Assembly: GCA_905216025.1 (NCBI GenBank)
Contig: CAJMSE010000017.1
Span: 1-64,000 of the forward strand
Origin: an uncultured bacterium
GTDB taxonomy: Bacteria; Bacteroidota; Bacteroidia; Bacteroidales; Bacteroidaceae
DNA length: 64,000 nucleotides
Direction: 5' to 3'
The notes under the pieces are model-generated. The model did not search any database and was not told the origin of the DNA. It saw only the letters and a program-made list of their open reading frames with translations. Made by a program: the position numbers and the translations under genes. Of this stretch, positions 1-7,565 are shown one piece after another (position 1 is the first letter of the stretch; each line of letters begins with the position of its first letter).

Positions 1-130
1 CAATCCTTCCCCCACGGATTGCGCCCAGATTGATTTGCCATCCGCCAAGGCACCGCCAAACAGGTACACTTATATCTATAAAGACTACTTTGCTGCAACT
101 GCAGGACAATCCCCAGCGGCTCAACGGCAT
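1..130. other. Window edge with no supported gene
   Basis: Short open frames run off the left edge on both strands. The plus-strand one continues straight through the tRNA-Lys gene and cannot be real. The minus-strand one is about 43 codons long with no recognisable motif. I could not assign this stretch; it may hold the start of a minus-strand gene lying outside the window. Confidence 0.3.
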
Positions 131-166
131 AAAAGAAAAAGGAAACCGAATGCTATTCAGTTTCCT
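131..166 (-). terminator. Intrinsic terminator of tRNA-Lys
   Basis: On the minus strand, just after the tRNA, AGGAAAC (166-160) pairs with GTTTCCT (146-140) around a short loop that adds a few further pairs. The T-rich tract TTTTTCTTTT follows (140-131). This is the standard layout of a factor-independent terminator and fits a single-gene tRNA transcript. Confidence 0.75.
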
Positions 167-171
167 TTCTG

Positions 172-244
172 TACGCCTGCAGGGGTTCGAACCCTGGACA
201 CCCTGATTAAGAGTCAGGTGCTCTACCAACTGAGCTACAAGCGC
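172..244 (-). tRNA. tRNA-Lys (anticodon CTT)
   Basis: Read on the minus strand this folds into a complete 73-nt cloverleaf. The acceptor stem GCGCTTG pairs with CAGGCGT, the D-arm contains AGCTCAGTTGGTAGAGC, the anticodon loop is CTCTTAA with anticodon CTT, and the T-arm is CAGGG-TTCGAAC-CCCTG. The discriminator base is A and the CCA end is not encoded. It decodes AAG. A consensus promoter lies about 45 nt upstream and a terminator directly downstream, so it is probably transcribed alone. Confidence 0.95.
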
Positions 245-286
245 ATCTTTAACGTTGCGGGCGAGACTATTTCTCGTTTGCGGGTG

Positions 287-318
287 CAAAGGTAGTGCAT
301 TTATTTCTAACCGCCAAA
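287..318 (-). promoter_or_regulatory. Bacteroidetes-type promoter of tRNA-Lys
   Basis: On the minus strand TTTG (318-315) is followed after exactly 20 nt by TACCTTTG (294-287). This matches the known Bacteroidetes -33/-7 pattern (TTTG, 19-21 nt, TAnnTTTG). It faces the tRNA-Lys gene, whose mature 5' end is about 43 nt downstream. Confidence 0.85.
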
Positions 319-446
319 TATTTTCCCGCTTTTTTGCATTACATGCGCTGCTTTTCTTGTTTTCAGAGGTATATAATGGCTGGTTGTAGCACATTGCCAC
401 ATAATACTATTAATAGGTATATAAGTGGCGGCTATCCGTACCTGGC
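319..446. other. Intergenic DNA, nothing recognised
   Basis: This stretch lies between the tRNA-Lys promoter and repeat element A. It is AT-rich, with no open frame worth calling and no hairpin followed by a T tract. The 621-707 stretch after the repeat is the htpG leader. I did not find a clean -33/-7 pair there, only a weak TTTG near 642. Confidence 0.4.
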
Positions 447-620
447 GATGCGGCGGAGCCTCCGTGAAGGTGCAACGAGGCCGTTTTGATGATGCAACGG
501 AGCCGCTTTGACGATGCAACGGATTGTCCGCCATGAGGGTCTGCCTGCTTTCAAACGCGTTTGTGCCAGCTATCAAAAATGTTTTTGACAGCTGAGCTAA
601 CTCTTTATGACAACTGAGAC
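447..620 (+). repeat. Composite tandem-array repeat, copy A
   Basis: Four 22-bp units (447-468, 469-490, 491-512, 513-534) related to GATGCAACGG plus a variable GC-rich half are followed by a 17-nt spacer (535-551). Then come three 23-bp units (552-574, 575-597, 598-620) related to AAAAATGTTTTTGAC plus AGCTGAGC. The first 23-bp unit holds the perfect palindrome CAAACGCGTTTG. The boundary between units 1 and 2 (AGCTATCAAAAA, TG, TTTTTGACAGCT) is a near-palindrome. Four more copies occur in this window (B to E). I do not recognise a named family. Confidence 0.8.
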
Positions 621-707
621 AGACCGAGCCGATTCTTTGTCAGGACAGACTCGTTTGGCACACTGTTTGCAATAGAGCACATAAAGAACATCAAACAATA
701 ACATAAC

Positions 708-2762
708 ATGCAGAAAGGTAATATCGGGGTTACGACAGAGAACATTTTCCCCGTCATCAAAAAGTTCTTGTATTCAGACCATGAGATTTTCCTCAGAGAG
801 ATGGTATCGAACGCCGTGGATGCCACGCAGAAGATAAAGACTCTCGCAGACAAGGGCGACTTCAAAGGTGAAGTGGGCGACCAGACGGTCAGAATCAGCA
901 TCGACGAGAAGGCCGGAACAATCACCATCAGCGACCATGGTATCGGAATGACCGAGGAGGAGATTGACAAGTATATCAATCAGATTGCCTTCTCGGGCGT
1001 AAACGATTTCCTCGAGAAATACAAGGACAACGCCAACAACATAATAGGACACTTCGGACTCGGATTCTACTCGTCGTTCATGGTGAGCAAGAAGGTGGAA
1101 ATCATCACCAAGAGCTACAAGGACGGCGCAAAGGCCGTGAAGTGGAGCTGCGACGGCAGCCCTGCATACGAGATTGACGAGGCAACCAAGGAGGAGCGCG
1201 GCTCGGACATAATACTCTATATCGACGACGACTGCAAGGAGTTCTTAGACAAGAACAAGATTCAGGAACTGCTCAACAAGTACTGCAAGTTCATGCCCGT
1301 GCCCGTCGCTTTCGGCAAGAAGACGGAGTGGAAGGACGGCAAGAGCGTCGAGACGGACGAGGACAACGTCGTCAACAACGTGGAGCCGCTATGGACAAAA
1401 GCACCGAGCACGCTGAAGGACGAGGACTACAAGTCGTTCTACCGCACGCTCTATCCGATGCAGGACGAGCCTATGTTCTGGATTCACCTCAACGTAGACT
1501 ATCCCTTCAACCTCACGGGTATACTCTATTTCCCGCGCGTCAAGTCAAACATCGACCTGCAGCGCAACAAGATTCAGCTCTACTGCAACCAGGTGTTCGT
1601 CACCGATCAGGTGGAAGGCATTGTGCCTGAGTTCCTCACTCTGCTGCACGGAGTCATTGATTCGCCAGACATTCCACTCAACGTAAGCCGCTCGTATCTG
1701 CAGAGCGACCGTGACGTGAAGAAGATTTCAACTTACATCACGAAGAAGGTCAGCGACCGCCTTCAGAGTATCTTCAAGGAAGACAGGAAGGGATATGAGG
1801 AGAAATGGGACGACCTCAAGCTGTTCATCAACTACGGAATGCTGAGTGAAGAGAGCTTCTACGACAAGGCAAAGGACTTCGCCCTGCTGAAGGACTGCGA
1901 CGGAAAGCACTTCACCTTCGAGGAATACAAAACCCTGATAAAGGACAACCAGACGGACAAGGACGGACAGCTCGTATATCTCTACTCTACAAACAAGGAC
2001 GACCAATACAGCTATATCGAGGCTGCCAAGGCCAAGGGATACAGCGTGTTGCTGCTCGACGGACAGCTCGACGTGCCGGTGGTATCGATGCTTGAGCAGA
2101 AGTTTGAGAAGAGCCGGTTCATCCGCGTGGACAGCGACATCGTGGAGCGGCTCATCGCCAAGGAGGACATGAAGAAGAACGAACTGGGCGACGACGAGCG
2201 TGACAATCTGTCATCGGTATTCCGCTCGCAGATTCCCGCCATCGACAAGGCTGAATTCTACGTCGAGGCACAGAGCCTCGGAGAAGAGGGTGCCCCCGTG
2301 ACGATAATACAGAACGAGTATATGCGCCGCATGAAGGACATGAGCCGCTACCAGCCGGGCATGAGCTTCTACGCCCAGATGCCTGACAGCTACAGCCTCA
2401 TATTGAACAGCGACCATACGCTGGTGAAGAAGGTGCTCGACGACTGCAAGGCAAAGACCGCCGGCGAGCTCAGCCCGATAGAGAGCGAACTGAAGGGACT
2501 GGAGGCACGTCTTGCCGCAATACGCCAGATGCAGGACAAGAAGAAGCCCGAGGAGATAACCCAGGAAGAGAAGGACGAGCTGAGCAACACCGAGAAAGCG
2601 ATAAGCACGGAGAAGGACAAGAAAAAGAGCGTGCTGAGCAAGTATGCCGGCGGAAACGACATCGTGCGCCAGCTCATCGACCTCGCACTGCTGCAGAACG
2701 GCATGCTCAAGGGTGCCGCCCTCGACGCATTCCTCAAGCGTTCGGTAAGTCTGATAAAATAA
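708..2762 (+). CDS. htpG: Molecular chaperone HtpG (bacterial Hsp90)
   Basis: This is the ATP-dependent cytosolic chaperone of the Hsp90 family. The 684-residue product starts MQKGNIGVTTENIFP and carries the N-terminal GHKL ATPase motifs: the LREMVSNAVDA helix with its Glu/Asn pair, DHGIGMT near residue 86, and GHFGLGFYSSF near residue 114. Middle and C-terminal dimerisation domains follow. It is longer than the roughly 620-residue proteobacterial form because of a lysine/glutamate-rich insertion near residues 590-645, which is common in Bacteroidetes homologues. It stands alone, with repeat A upstream and a strong terminator downstream. The start is the ATG at 708; the next in-frame ATG would remove the ATPase helix. 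Confidence 0.97.
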   Translation: MQKGNIGVTTENIFPVIKKFLYSDHEIFLREMVSNAVDATQKIKTLADKGDFKGEVGDQTVRISIDEKAGTITISDHGIGMTEEEIDKYINQIAFSGVNDFLEKYKDNANNIIGHFGLGFYSSFMVSKKVEIITKSYKDGAKAVKWSCDGSPAYEIDEATKEERGSDIILYIDDDCKEFLDKNKIQELLNKYCKFMPVPVAFGKKTEWKDGKSVETDEDNVVNNVEPLWTKAPSTLKDEDYKSFYRTLYPMQDEPMFWIHLNVDYPFNLTGILYFPRVKSNIDLQRNKIQLYCNQVFVTDQVEGIVPEFLTLLHGVIDSPDIPLNVSRSYLQSDRDVKKISTYITKKVSDRLQSIFKEDRKGYEEKWDDLKLFINYGMLSEESFYDKAKDFALLKDCDGKHFTFEEYKTLIKDNQTDKDGQLVYLYSTNKDDQYSYIEAAKAKGYSVLLLDGQLDVPVVSMLEQKFEKSRFIRVDSDIVERLIAKEDMKKNELGDDERDNLSSVFRSQIPAIDKAEFYVEAQSLGEEGAPVTIIQNEYMRRMKDMSRYQPGMSFYAQMPDSYSLILNSDHTLVKKVLDDCKAKTAGELSPIESELKGLEARLAAIRQMQDKKKPEEITQEEKDELSNTEKAISTEKDKKKSVLSKYAGGNDIVRQLIDLALLQNGMLKGAALDAFLKRSVSLIK

Positions 2763-2787
2763 AGACACAGGGTAACGCCTAAAACCA

Positions 2788-2832
2788 ACCGGCCCCTGAC
2801 ATTCCGAAAGGATGCCAGGGGCCGGTCTTTTT
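2788..2832 (+). terminator. Intrinsic terminator after htpG
   Basis: An 11-bp perfect GC-rich stem (2788-2798 with 2816-2826, ACCGGCCCCTG) with a 17-nt loop is followed by CTTTTTAT. On the minus strand the far side reads GGTTTT, so it may also stop weak transcription from the convergent glucosaminidase gene. Confidence 0.9.
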
Positions 2833-2845
2833 ATATTTCCACTTT

Positions 2846-3760
2846 CTATCTGAGCCTGAGTCCGTCGCCCACCCTTATCTGATAGTCGGGCGACAGCCTG
2901 TTCATCGTGTAGAGGCTCTTTAGTCTTATGCCGTAGAGCTGGGCTATGCTGTACATCGACTCGCCCGGCTTGACATAGTGAAGACGGCCCTTATAGTTCT
3001 TGGGGGCCTTGGTCTTCTTCTTCTTCAGATATACGAACTCTCCTTCTTCGAGCACGTCGTTCTTGTTGCGTTCATTGTACTTGGCCAGCGAGCGGTATGA
3101 TATGCCCACCTCAGCGCCGATGCTCCGGAAGGTGTCGCCGCGCCGCGCCTTCACGTAATAGTTCTTGTTGAAACTGAATATGCGGTGCAGGCTTCCGCCG
3201 TTCTGCGGCATATCCTTGCTGCGGCGCGCGTAGAACTTGTCGTAGCTCTTTGCCTTGTCGTATTCATAGAGCCTATACAGCTGGATGATATCGATAAGGC
3301 GGTTGGCATACTGGGGGTTGGTAGCATATCCGGCAGCCTTCAGACCATGGGCCCACCCCTTGTAATCGGTTGGCTTCAGACTGAAGAGCTTGCGGTATCT
3401 CTGGCCGTTGGCCAGAAATTTGGAATGGTCTTCGTAGCTCTCATACGCATTGCGGTATGCCCGGAAACACTCGTTCTTGGCATCATCGTCGTGATATACG
3501 GCGGCTCCCTGCCATCCATGGCACTTTATCCCGAAATGGTTGTTTCCCTTTGTGGCGAGACTGCTAAGCCCGGCACGCGACTCAAAGAGTCCCTGGGCAA
3601 GAGTAATGCTGGCCGGAATGTTGTATTTCAGCATCTGCTCGATGGCAAGATCCTTGTACTGGTTTATATACTGCTGGTATGCCTGATTCCATCTCATCTG
3701 TGAATGGACTGCCGAAGACAAGAGGCTGAGGCCGAGAAGCAGAAGGTATCGCATCTTCAT
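2846..3760 (-). CDS. Secreted N-acetylglucosaminidase with two LysM domains
   Basis: Predicted peptidoglycan hydrolase acting in the periplasm or on the cell surface. A signal peptide (residues 1-21, MKMRYLLLLGLSLLSS then AVHSQ) precedes a FlgJ-like glucosaminidase (GH73 type) domain at about residues 28-170. Its probable catalytic Glu is in AQGLFESRAG near residue 60. Two C-terminal LysM repeats (about 205-252 and 262-304, beginning YYVKARRGDT and LHYVKPGES) would bind glycan strands. A TTG start at 3763 is possible, but ATG at 3760 gives a better signal peptide. A TATTTTTG -7-like element lies upstream at 3789-3782. It is transcribed toward htpG and away from cdd. Confidence 0.88.
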   Translation of the reverse strand: MKMRYLLLLGLSLLSSAVHSQMRWNQAYQQYINQYKDLAIEQMLKYNIPASITLAQGLFESRAGLSSLATKGNNHFGIKCHGWQGAAVYHDDDAKNECFRAYRNAYESYEDHSKFLANGQRYRKLFSLKPTDYKGWAHGLKAAGYATNPQYANRLIDIIQLYRLYEYDKAKSYDKFYARRSKDMPQNGGSLHRIFSFNKNYYVKARRGDTFRSIGAEVGISYRSLAKYNERNKNDVLEEGEFVYLKKKKTKAPKNYKGRLHYVKPGESMYSIAQLYGIRLKSLYTMNRLSPDYQIRVGDGLRLR

Positions 3761-3848
3761 CAATTATCGTTTTAATGAGTACAAAAATAGGAAAAATAAT
3801 CCACTTATCGCAGATTATTTGCTAAATTTGCACTAAAAGCCAATCATT

Positions 3849-4325
3849 ATGGAAGAAAGAATAATAAAGTCGGTAATCAAGGTGTGCCGCATGGAAGAGT
3901 TGCCGTCCGATGAACAGTCACTGATAAGAAAGGCCATAGAGGCTACCGGACGGTCGTATTCAAAGTATTCGCACTTCTCCGTTGGTGCTGCCGCGCTGCT
4001 CGACAACGGCCAGGAGGTCATCGGATGCAACCAGGAGAATGCAGCATTCTCGGTAACTATATGCGCAGAGCGCACTGCTCTCTTCGCCGCCGGGGCGCAA
4101 TATCCGGAGAATGCTGTGACGAAGATTGCCATCGCGGCCGCCAACGCAGACGGCCTTTTAGACGAACCGATAACACCTTGCGGCAGTTGCAGGCAGGCAC
4201 TGATTGAAACCGAACAGCGCTTCGGCCGCGAAGTATGCATCCTGCTGTACGGCCGGAAGCATGTCTACCGCATCGACGGGATAAAGAATCTGATGCCGCT
4301 GTCGTTCACCGAAGAGGTGTTGTAA
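3849..4325 (+). CDS. cdd: Cytidine deaminase
   Basis: Deaminates cytidine and deoxycytidine to uridine forms in pyrimidine salvage. The 158-residue protein has the zinc-binding motifs of the family: Cys72-Ala-Glu74 (ICAERTALFAAG), with Glu74 the proton-shuttle residue, and Pro110-Cys111-x-x-Cys114 (TPCGSCRQ). FSVGAAAL near residue 43 is the usual substrate-binding region. Length suits the small homotetrameric class. A -7-like TAAATTTG lies at 3823-3830, about 20 nt before the ATG, without a clear -33 partner. It is a single gene, convergent with the lipoprotein gene at 22-nt distance. Confidence 0.95.
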   Translation: MEERIIKSVIKVCRMEELPSDEQSLIRKAIEATGRSYSKYSHFSVGAAALLDNGQEVIGCNQENAAFSVTICAERTALFAAGAQYPENAVTKIAIAAANADGLLDEPITPCGSCRQALIETEQRFGREVCILLYGRKHVYRIDGIKNLMPLSFTEEVL

Positions 4326-4347
4326 GCCTGACGTAAGGTCACGGATA

Positions 4348-5829
4348 TCACTTGCGGCGCACTCCGGTTGGTTCTGGCGCCACAAACTGATAGCATCCGA
4401 TATCTGGAGCGTCACCGCGCGGCCTGCCGTTACGGTCCGTCCGGAAGTCCATAAGTGGAAGGGCTGCGCCACGCGCGGTTGAGAGAGAGTCGAGACGGAA
4501 GTCGTACCGGAGGTTATCCTCGTCTATCATGACGAAGTGAGCCTTGCCTTGCACGGTGTCTTTGGCTGTCTCCCATATCACATTATTATATGCTCCCGAC
4601 TCTAAGTTCGCACTGTCGGGCTTTTCTGTGCGCAGTATCGAGTTGCTGAAATAATAGTTGAAAGCAACCGTCGAGTCTTTTACCTCGCCGAAGATGACGT
4701 CTTTGGCATAACCCGTTATCAACGAGTTGTAACACTCGAACATGTCGAGTGGATAGTCGTAATCCTTCGAGAAGTTTGCAAAACGCAGGGCTGCACCACG
4801 TTCGGAACTGAACGGATAGAACTGCGCGATGGTGCAATAGACCATGAGGGTTGAGCCGCCGCAGATGTCGACGCAATTGCCGAGGGTGTTTGTAATCTGG
4901 CAATTGGACATGAAAATATTGGAGTTGTATGCCGACAGGCCAGAGCCTTTGCAGTTATGGATTGTCACATTCTCAAGCATGAGCCGGTATTCGTCTGTAC
5001 TACGACCGGTCGAATCGCACATGATACCGTACTCGCTGCTGTGTATATCGGCATTCCTTATGCTGTTGCCGGTTGACGACGGATGGATGCGTATGCCCCT
5101 CCACTGACCGCTGACGCGGTCGTACGGCAGGTAATCGAACATGCGGTCGGTGCGGTCGCCACGGAAGACGACATCCTGACCGGCGGCATCGGAATTCACA
5201 ATGAGCCGTCCATAGACATCAAGTCCGGCACCGGCACTGAAATAGAGAGCCGACGGATAGTTTATCGTCAGCGTCGCACCCTCGTCGACGGTGATGCCGC
5301 GACGCACCACAATGGGCTTTACGGTTGATATGACCGTATCCCGACGTATGACAAGGGAGTCGCAGAACAGAGCATCCCATGAATAGGCACGGAGGCAGAC
5401 GCCCTGCTCCATCCCGCTCTCAAGCACAAACAGCAGGTCGTCTTCAACGAGTTGGGGCTCGTCGGCCTTGTTCTCGGCCGATGTCAGTTCAACAAAAACC
5501 CTGATGCTGTCACCTCCACGAACCTCAACATTGCTTATCTGACTGCCAAGGGAATTGTCGAGATATTCGCCGTCTACATTCACCCGGAATCCGGTCTGGT
5601 TGCCACGGCGGAGACGCACTTGCCTGATGCGCAGGCCGTCATCATTCCTGTTATAGACCATGAACGAACGTGTAGACGTCGGGACGGTGCTGAATATGGT
5701 GTCCAGCGATACTGTATCCTGTGAGAAAGAAAGGGTGTCAGACCGGCTTGTGCTGAATGAATCGTCGTCAGTACAAGCTGTCAACACTGTCATGGACACC
5801 GCTGCAATCAAAAAAAATAGTCGTTTCAT
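4348..5829 (-). CDS. Putative lipoprotein with right-handed beta-helix repeats
   Basis: Function unknown; a predicted 493-residue lipoprotein. The signal peptide MKRLFFLIAAVSMTVLTAC ends in a lipobox with Cys19. Residues about 175-430 contain repeated short strands typical of a right-handed parallel beta-helix (for example NADIHSSEYGI, LENVTIHNCKGSGL, MSNCQITNTLGN). The C-terminus has the DIGCYQF motif seen in many Bacteroidales surface beta-helix proteins. The frame stays open about 100 codons upstream inside the rubrerythrin gene, but only the ATG at 5829 gives a lipoprotein signal. Its start region forms the stem of a terminator-like hairpin (5810-5850), so its expression may depend on readthrough from rubrerythrin. 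Confidence 0.7.
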   Translation of the reverse strand: MKRLFFLIAAVSMTVLTACTDDDSFSTSRSDTLSFSQDTVSLDTIFSTVPTSTRSFMVYNRNDDGLRIRQVRLRRGNQTGFRVNVDGEYLDNSLGSQISNVEVRGGDSIRVFVELTSAENKADEPQLVEDDLLFVLESGMEQGVCLRAYSWDALFCDSLVIRRDTVISTVKPIVVRRGITVDEGATLTINYPSALYFSAGAGLDVYGRLIVNSDAAGQDVVFRGDRTDRMFDYLPYDRVSGQWRGIRIHPSSTGNSIRNADIHSSEYGIMCDSTGRSTDEYRLMLENVTIHNCKGSGLSAYNSNIFMSNCQITNTLGNCVDICGGSTLMVYCTIAQFYPFSSERGAALRFANFSKDYDYPLDMFECYNSLITGYAKDVIFGEVKDSTVAFNYYFSNSILRTEKPDSANLESGAYNNVIWETAKDTVQGKAHFVMIDEDNLRYDFRLDSLSTARGAALPLMDFRTDRNGRPRGDAPDIGCYQFVAPEPTGVRRK

Positions 5830-5850
5830 CTTATTGATAAAACGACTATT
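5810..5850 (-). terminator. Terminator-like hairpin overlapping the start of the lipoprotein gene
   Basis: On the minus strand, 23 nt after the rubrerythrin stop, AATAGTCGTTT (5850-5840) pairs perfectly over 11 bp with AAACGACTATT (5826-5816) around a 13-nt loop. Eight T follow (5817-5810, the first two shared with the stem). The loop ends with the ATG of the next gene. The 3' arm and T run encode its codons 2-7 (Lys-Arg-Leu-Phe-Phe-Leu). The same bases thus serve as a canonical intrinsic terminator and as an initiation region. Confidence 0.8.
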
Positions 5851-5872
5851 CTGTCTTTTTATTGTGCTGTTA

Positions 5873-6433
5873 TTACTTGCCGCCGAAATAACGCTTGTAC
5901 AATCCCATGAATCCGGCACAGTGACGGGCCTCGTCCTTAGCCATCTCATGAACGGTATCGTGGGTTGCATCCATACCAGCTGCCTTTGCGTTCTTTGCAA
6001 TGCGGAACTTATCCTCGCACGCACCCTTCTCTGCTGCGATACGAGCCTCAAGGTTGCTCTTTGTGTCTCCGAGGACATCGCCAAGCAGTTCGGCGAACTT
6101 TGAAGCGTGCTCTGCCTCCTCGAAAGCATAGCGCTTGTAAGCCTCAGCTATCTCGGGATAGCCCTCGCGGTCGGCCTGGCGGCTCATGGCGAGATACATT
6201 CCCACCTCGCAGCACTCTCCGTTGAAGTGTGCATTAAGGTCAGCTATCATCTCTTCGTTAGCTCCCTCGTTCTTGGCAGCACCGAGAACGTGCACTGTTG
6301 CGAACGTAGCTTCACCGTCAGCGGCCATTTCTGTGAACTTTGAGGCCGGAGCCTTACACAGCGGGCACTTCTCCGGTGCCGCATCACCCTCATATATGTA
6401 ACCACATACTGAGCAAATAAACTTTTTCTTCAT
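5873..6433 (-). CDS. rbr: Reverse-order rubrerythrin (rubredoxin domain first)
   Basis: Predicted cytosolic peroxide-scavenging iron protein of oxidative-stress defence. The N-terminal rubredoxin-like domain has CSVCGYIYEG and CPLCKAP (four iron-binding Cys within residues 7-28). A ferritin-like four-helix domain follows (about 50-180) with ligand motifs such as EEAEHASKF and KDEARHCAGF. Classical rubrerythrins have the rubredoxin at the C-terminus, so this is the reversed type (revRbr). The 186-residue start MKKKFICSVCG at 6433 is chosen because the extension upstream is not rubredoxin-like and contains the promoter. It has its own consensus promoter (6473-6504) and a downstream hairpin shared with the lipoprotein gene. 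Confidence 0.92.
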   Translation of the reverse strand: MKKKFICSVCGYIYEGDAAPEKCPLCKAPASKFTEMAADGEATFATVHVLGAAKNEGANEEMIADLNAHFNGECCEVGMYLAMSRQADREGYPEIAEAYKRYAFEEAEHASKFAELLGDVLGDTKSNLEARIAAEKGACEDKFRIAKNAKAAGMDATHDTVHEMAKDEARHCAGFMGLYKRYFGGK

Positions 6434-6472
6434 ACTTGTATTTGTTTTAATGAAACATATCTCATTATCATG

Positions 6473-6504
6473 CAAAGTTAGCAAATAACATGCATCCGGA
6501 CAAA
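6473..6504 (-). promoter_or_regulatory. Bacteroidetes-type promoter of rubrerythrin
   Basis: TTTG (6504-6501) is followed after 20 nt by TAACTTTG (6480-6473) on the minus strand, 39 nt before the rubrerythrin ATG. It lies just after the stop of the esterase gene, so rubrerythrin can be expressed separately from the upstream run. Confidence 0.85.
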
Positions 6505-6527
6505 CTTTGCAGACTTTATTTTGCAAC

Positions 6528-7535
6528 TTATTTCTTCCAGCGGGCGTTGTTCCTGAGAACAAATTTTATCTTCTTCCCCTTTGGAACGACAGGCTTTTCC
6601 CACTCTCCGGCAAACAGCTGGATGGTCGTTTTCTTTCCTGCCGGTGCCTCATCAACCGCCTTCTGGAGGTCAAAATAGTCACCGATGCCGTTTGAAGCCA
6701 CAGCCACATCATAATAAACAGCATGCTTCTTCAACGCGGGGACCTCATCGGCAATAGCCTTAGTCAGCAGGCGGGCTACCACATGCGCACCATATATATT
6801 ATAATGTGTATTGTCCTGGCGGCCTTTGGGTATCGACGGCTCTTCTCCCGGCAGGAACCACATGTGCAGTTTTTTCGACTTCTCGCGTCCGAGCCCCTGC
6901 TCCAACTCATGGGTTATCTTGTTGGCATCGACAAATGCGACTCCCATCTCTTTCGCTACATTACGCGGAGCAACGATGTAATCGCCGTGTGTGTCGACAA
7001 GGACGTCACCTTCCTCGTTAGCCTGGATTTTAGTCGGGCCGGTGGTATTGCGTAATGCCTCGTCGTCATCGTTCTTGGGAGCGTTCTTCAAGAAATTGCG
7101 GCGCACCACGCTATTGAACATTACCGGGATGCCCCCCTTCTCGCGGGTCTCACGGATGAACTTGCGCAGATTTTCATCGAAAGTCGAACCCGGATCCGTA
7201 TGACGGTCGGCCTTCGGCTTTTCGTCGTTATGTCCGAACTGGATGAACACATAATCGCCGGGCTTTATCTTGTCGACGACTGTTTTCCAGCGGCCCTCAT
7301 CAATGAAACTCTTTGATGAACGGCCGTTAACGGCATGGTTATCAACAAGTATTCCGTCGTCAAAATAGCACTGAAGAGCCATTCCCCAGCCTCTCTCTGG
7401 ATTACCGTTTTTCAGACTTTTGTTCGCCATTGTCGAGTCACCGATCATGAATATGGTGACAACCTTATCCTGCTTGAACGACGACAGCACGAAAACCGCC
7501 ATCAGCAGGTAAACCATATATTTTAGAACCTTCAT
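6528..7535 (-). CDS. Secreted rhamnogalacturonan acetylesterase-like SGNH hydrolase with a short pectinesterase-like tail
   Basis: Predicted pectin-deacetylating esterase of the SGNH/GDSL fold (CE12-like). The signal peptide covers residues 1-20. Block I is FMIGDSTMANKSLK with Ser near 34, block III is FGHNDEK near residue 100, and the C-terminal Asp-His pair is in DNTHYNIYGAHV near residue 245. The last ~60 residues (VYYDVAVASNGIGDYFDLQKA onward to WKK) resemble the first strands of a CE8 pectin methylesterase, but the protein ends there. The roughly 250 residues of the CE8 barrel with its catalytic Asp residues are missing. It is thus either a CE12-CE8 fusion that lost its second domain or a CE12 enzyme with a reused module. 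Neighbours are unrelated housekeeping genes. Confidence 0.8.
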   Translation of the reverse strand: MKVLKYMVYLLMAVFVLSSFKQDKVVTIFMIGDSTMANKSLKNGNPERGWGMALQCYFDDGILVDNHAVNGRSSKSFIDEGRWKTVVDKIKPGDYVFIQFGHNDEKPKADRHTDPGSTFDENLRKFIRETREKGGIPVMFNSVVRRNFLKNAPKNDDDEALRNTTGPTKIQANEEGDVLVDTHGDYIVAPRNVAKEMGVAFVDANKITHELEQGLGREKSKKLHMWFLPGEEPSIPKGRQDNTHYNIYGAHVVARLLTKAIADEVPALKKHAVYYDVAVASNGIGDYFDLQKAVDEAPAGKKTTIQLFAGEWEKPVVPKGKKIKFVLRNNARWKK

Positions 7536-7565
7536 GTCTTTAAATCGTTATTCGTTAATATCTGT

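Noticed and set aside
35..295. Plus-strand frame of 86 codons at the left edge
   Set aside because: It reads straight through tRNA-Lys and its terminator on the other strand.
447..620. A CRISPR array
   Set aside because: The units abut each other without unique spacers, are only 22-23 bp, diverge from unit to unit, and no cas genes are present.
640..682. A promoter for htpG
   Set aside because: TTTG boxes are present but no TAnnTTTG at 19-21 nt spacing, so the call would be a guess.
5830..6129. N-terminal extension of the beta-helix lipoprotein into the rubrerythrin gene
   Set aside because: The extension is Arg/Ser-rich, overlaps rubrerythrin in another frame and would remove the lipoprotein signal.
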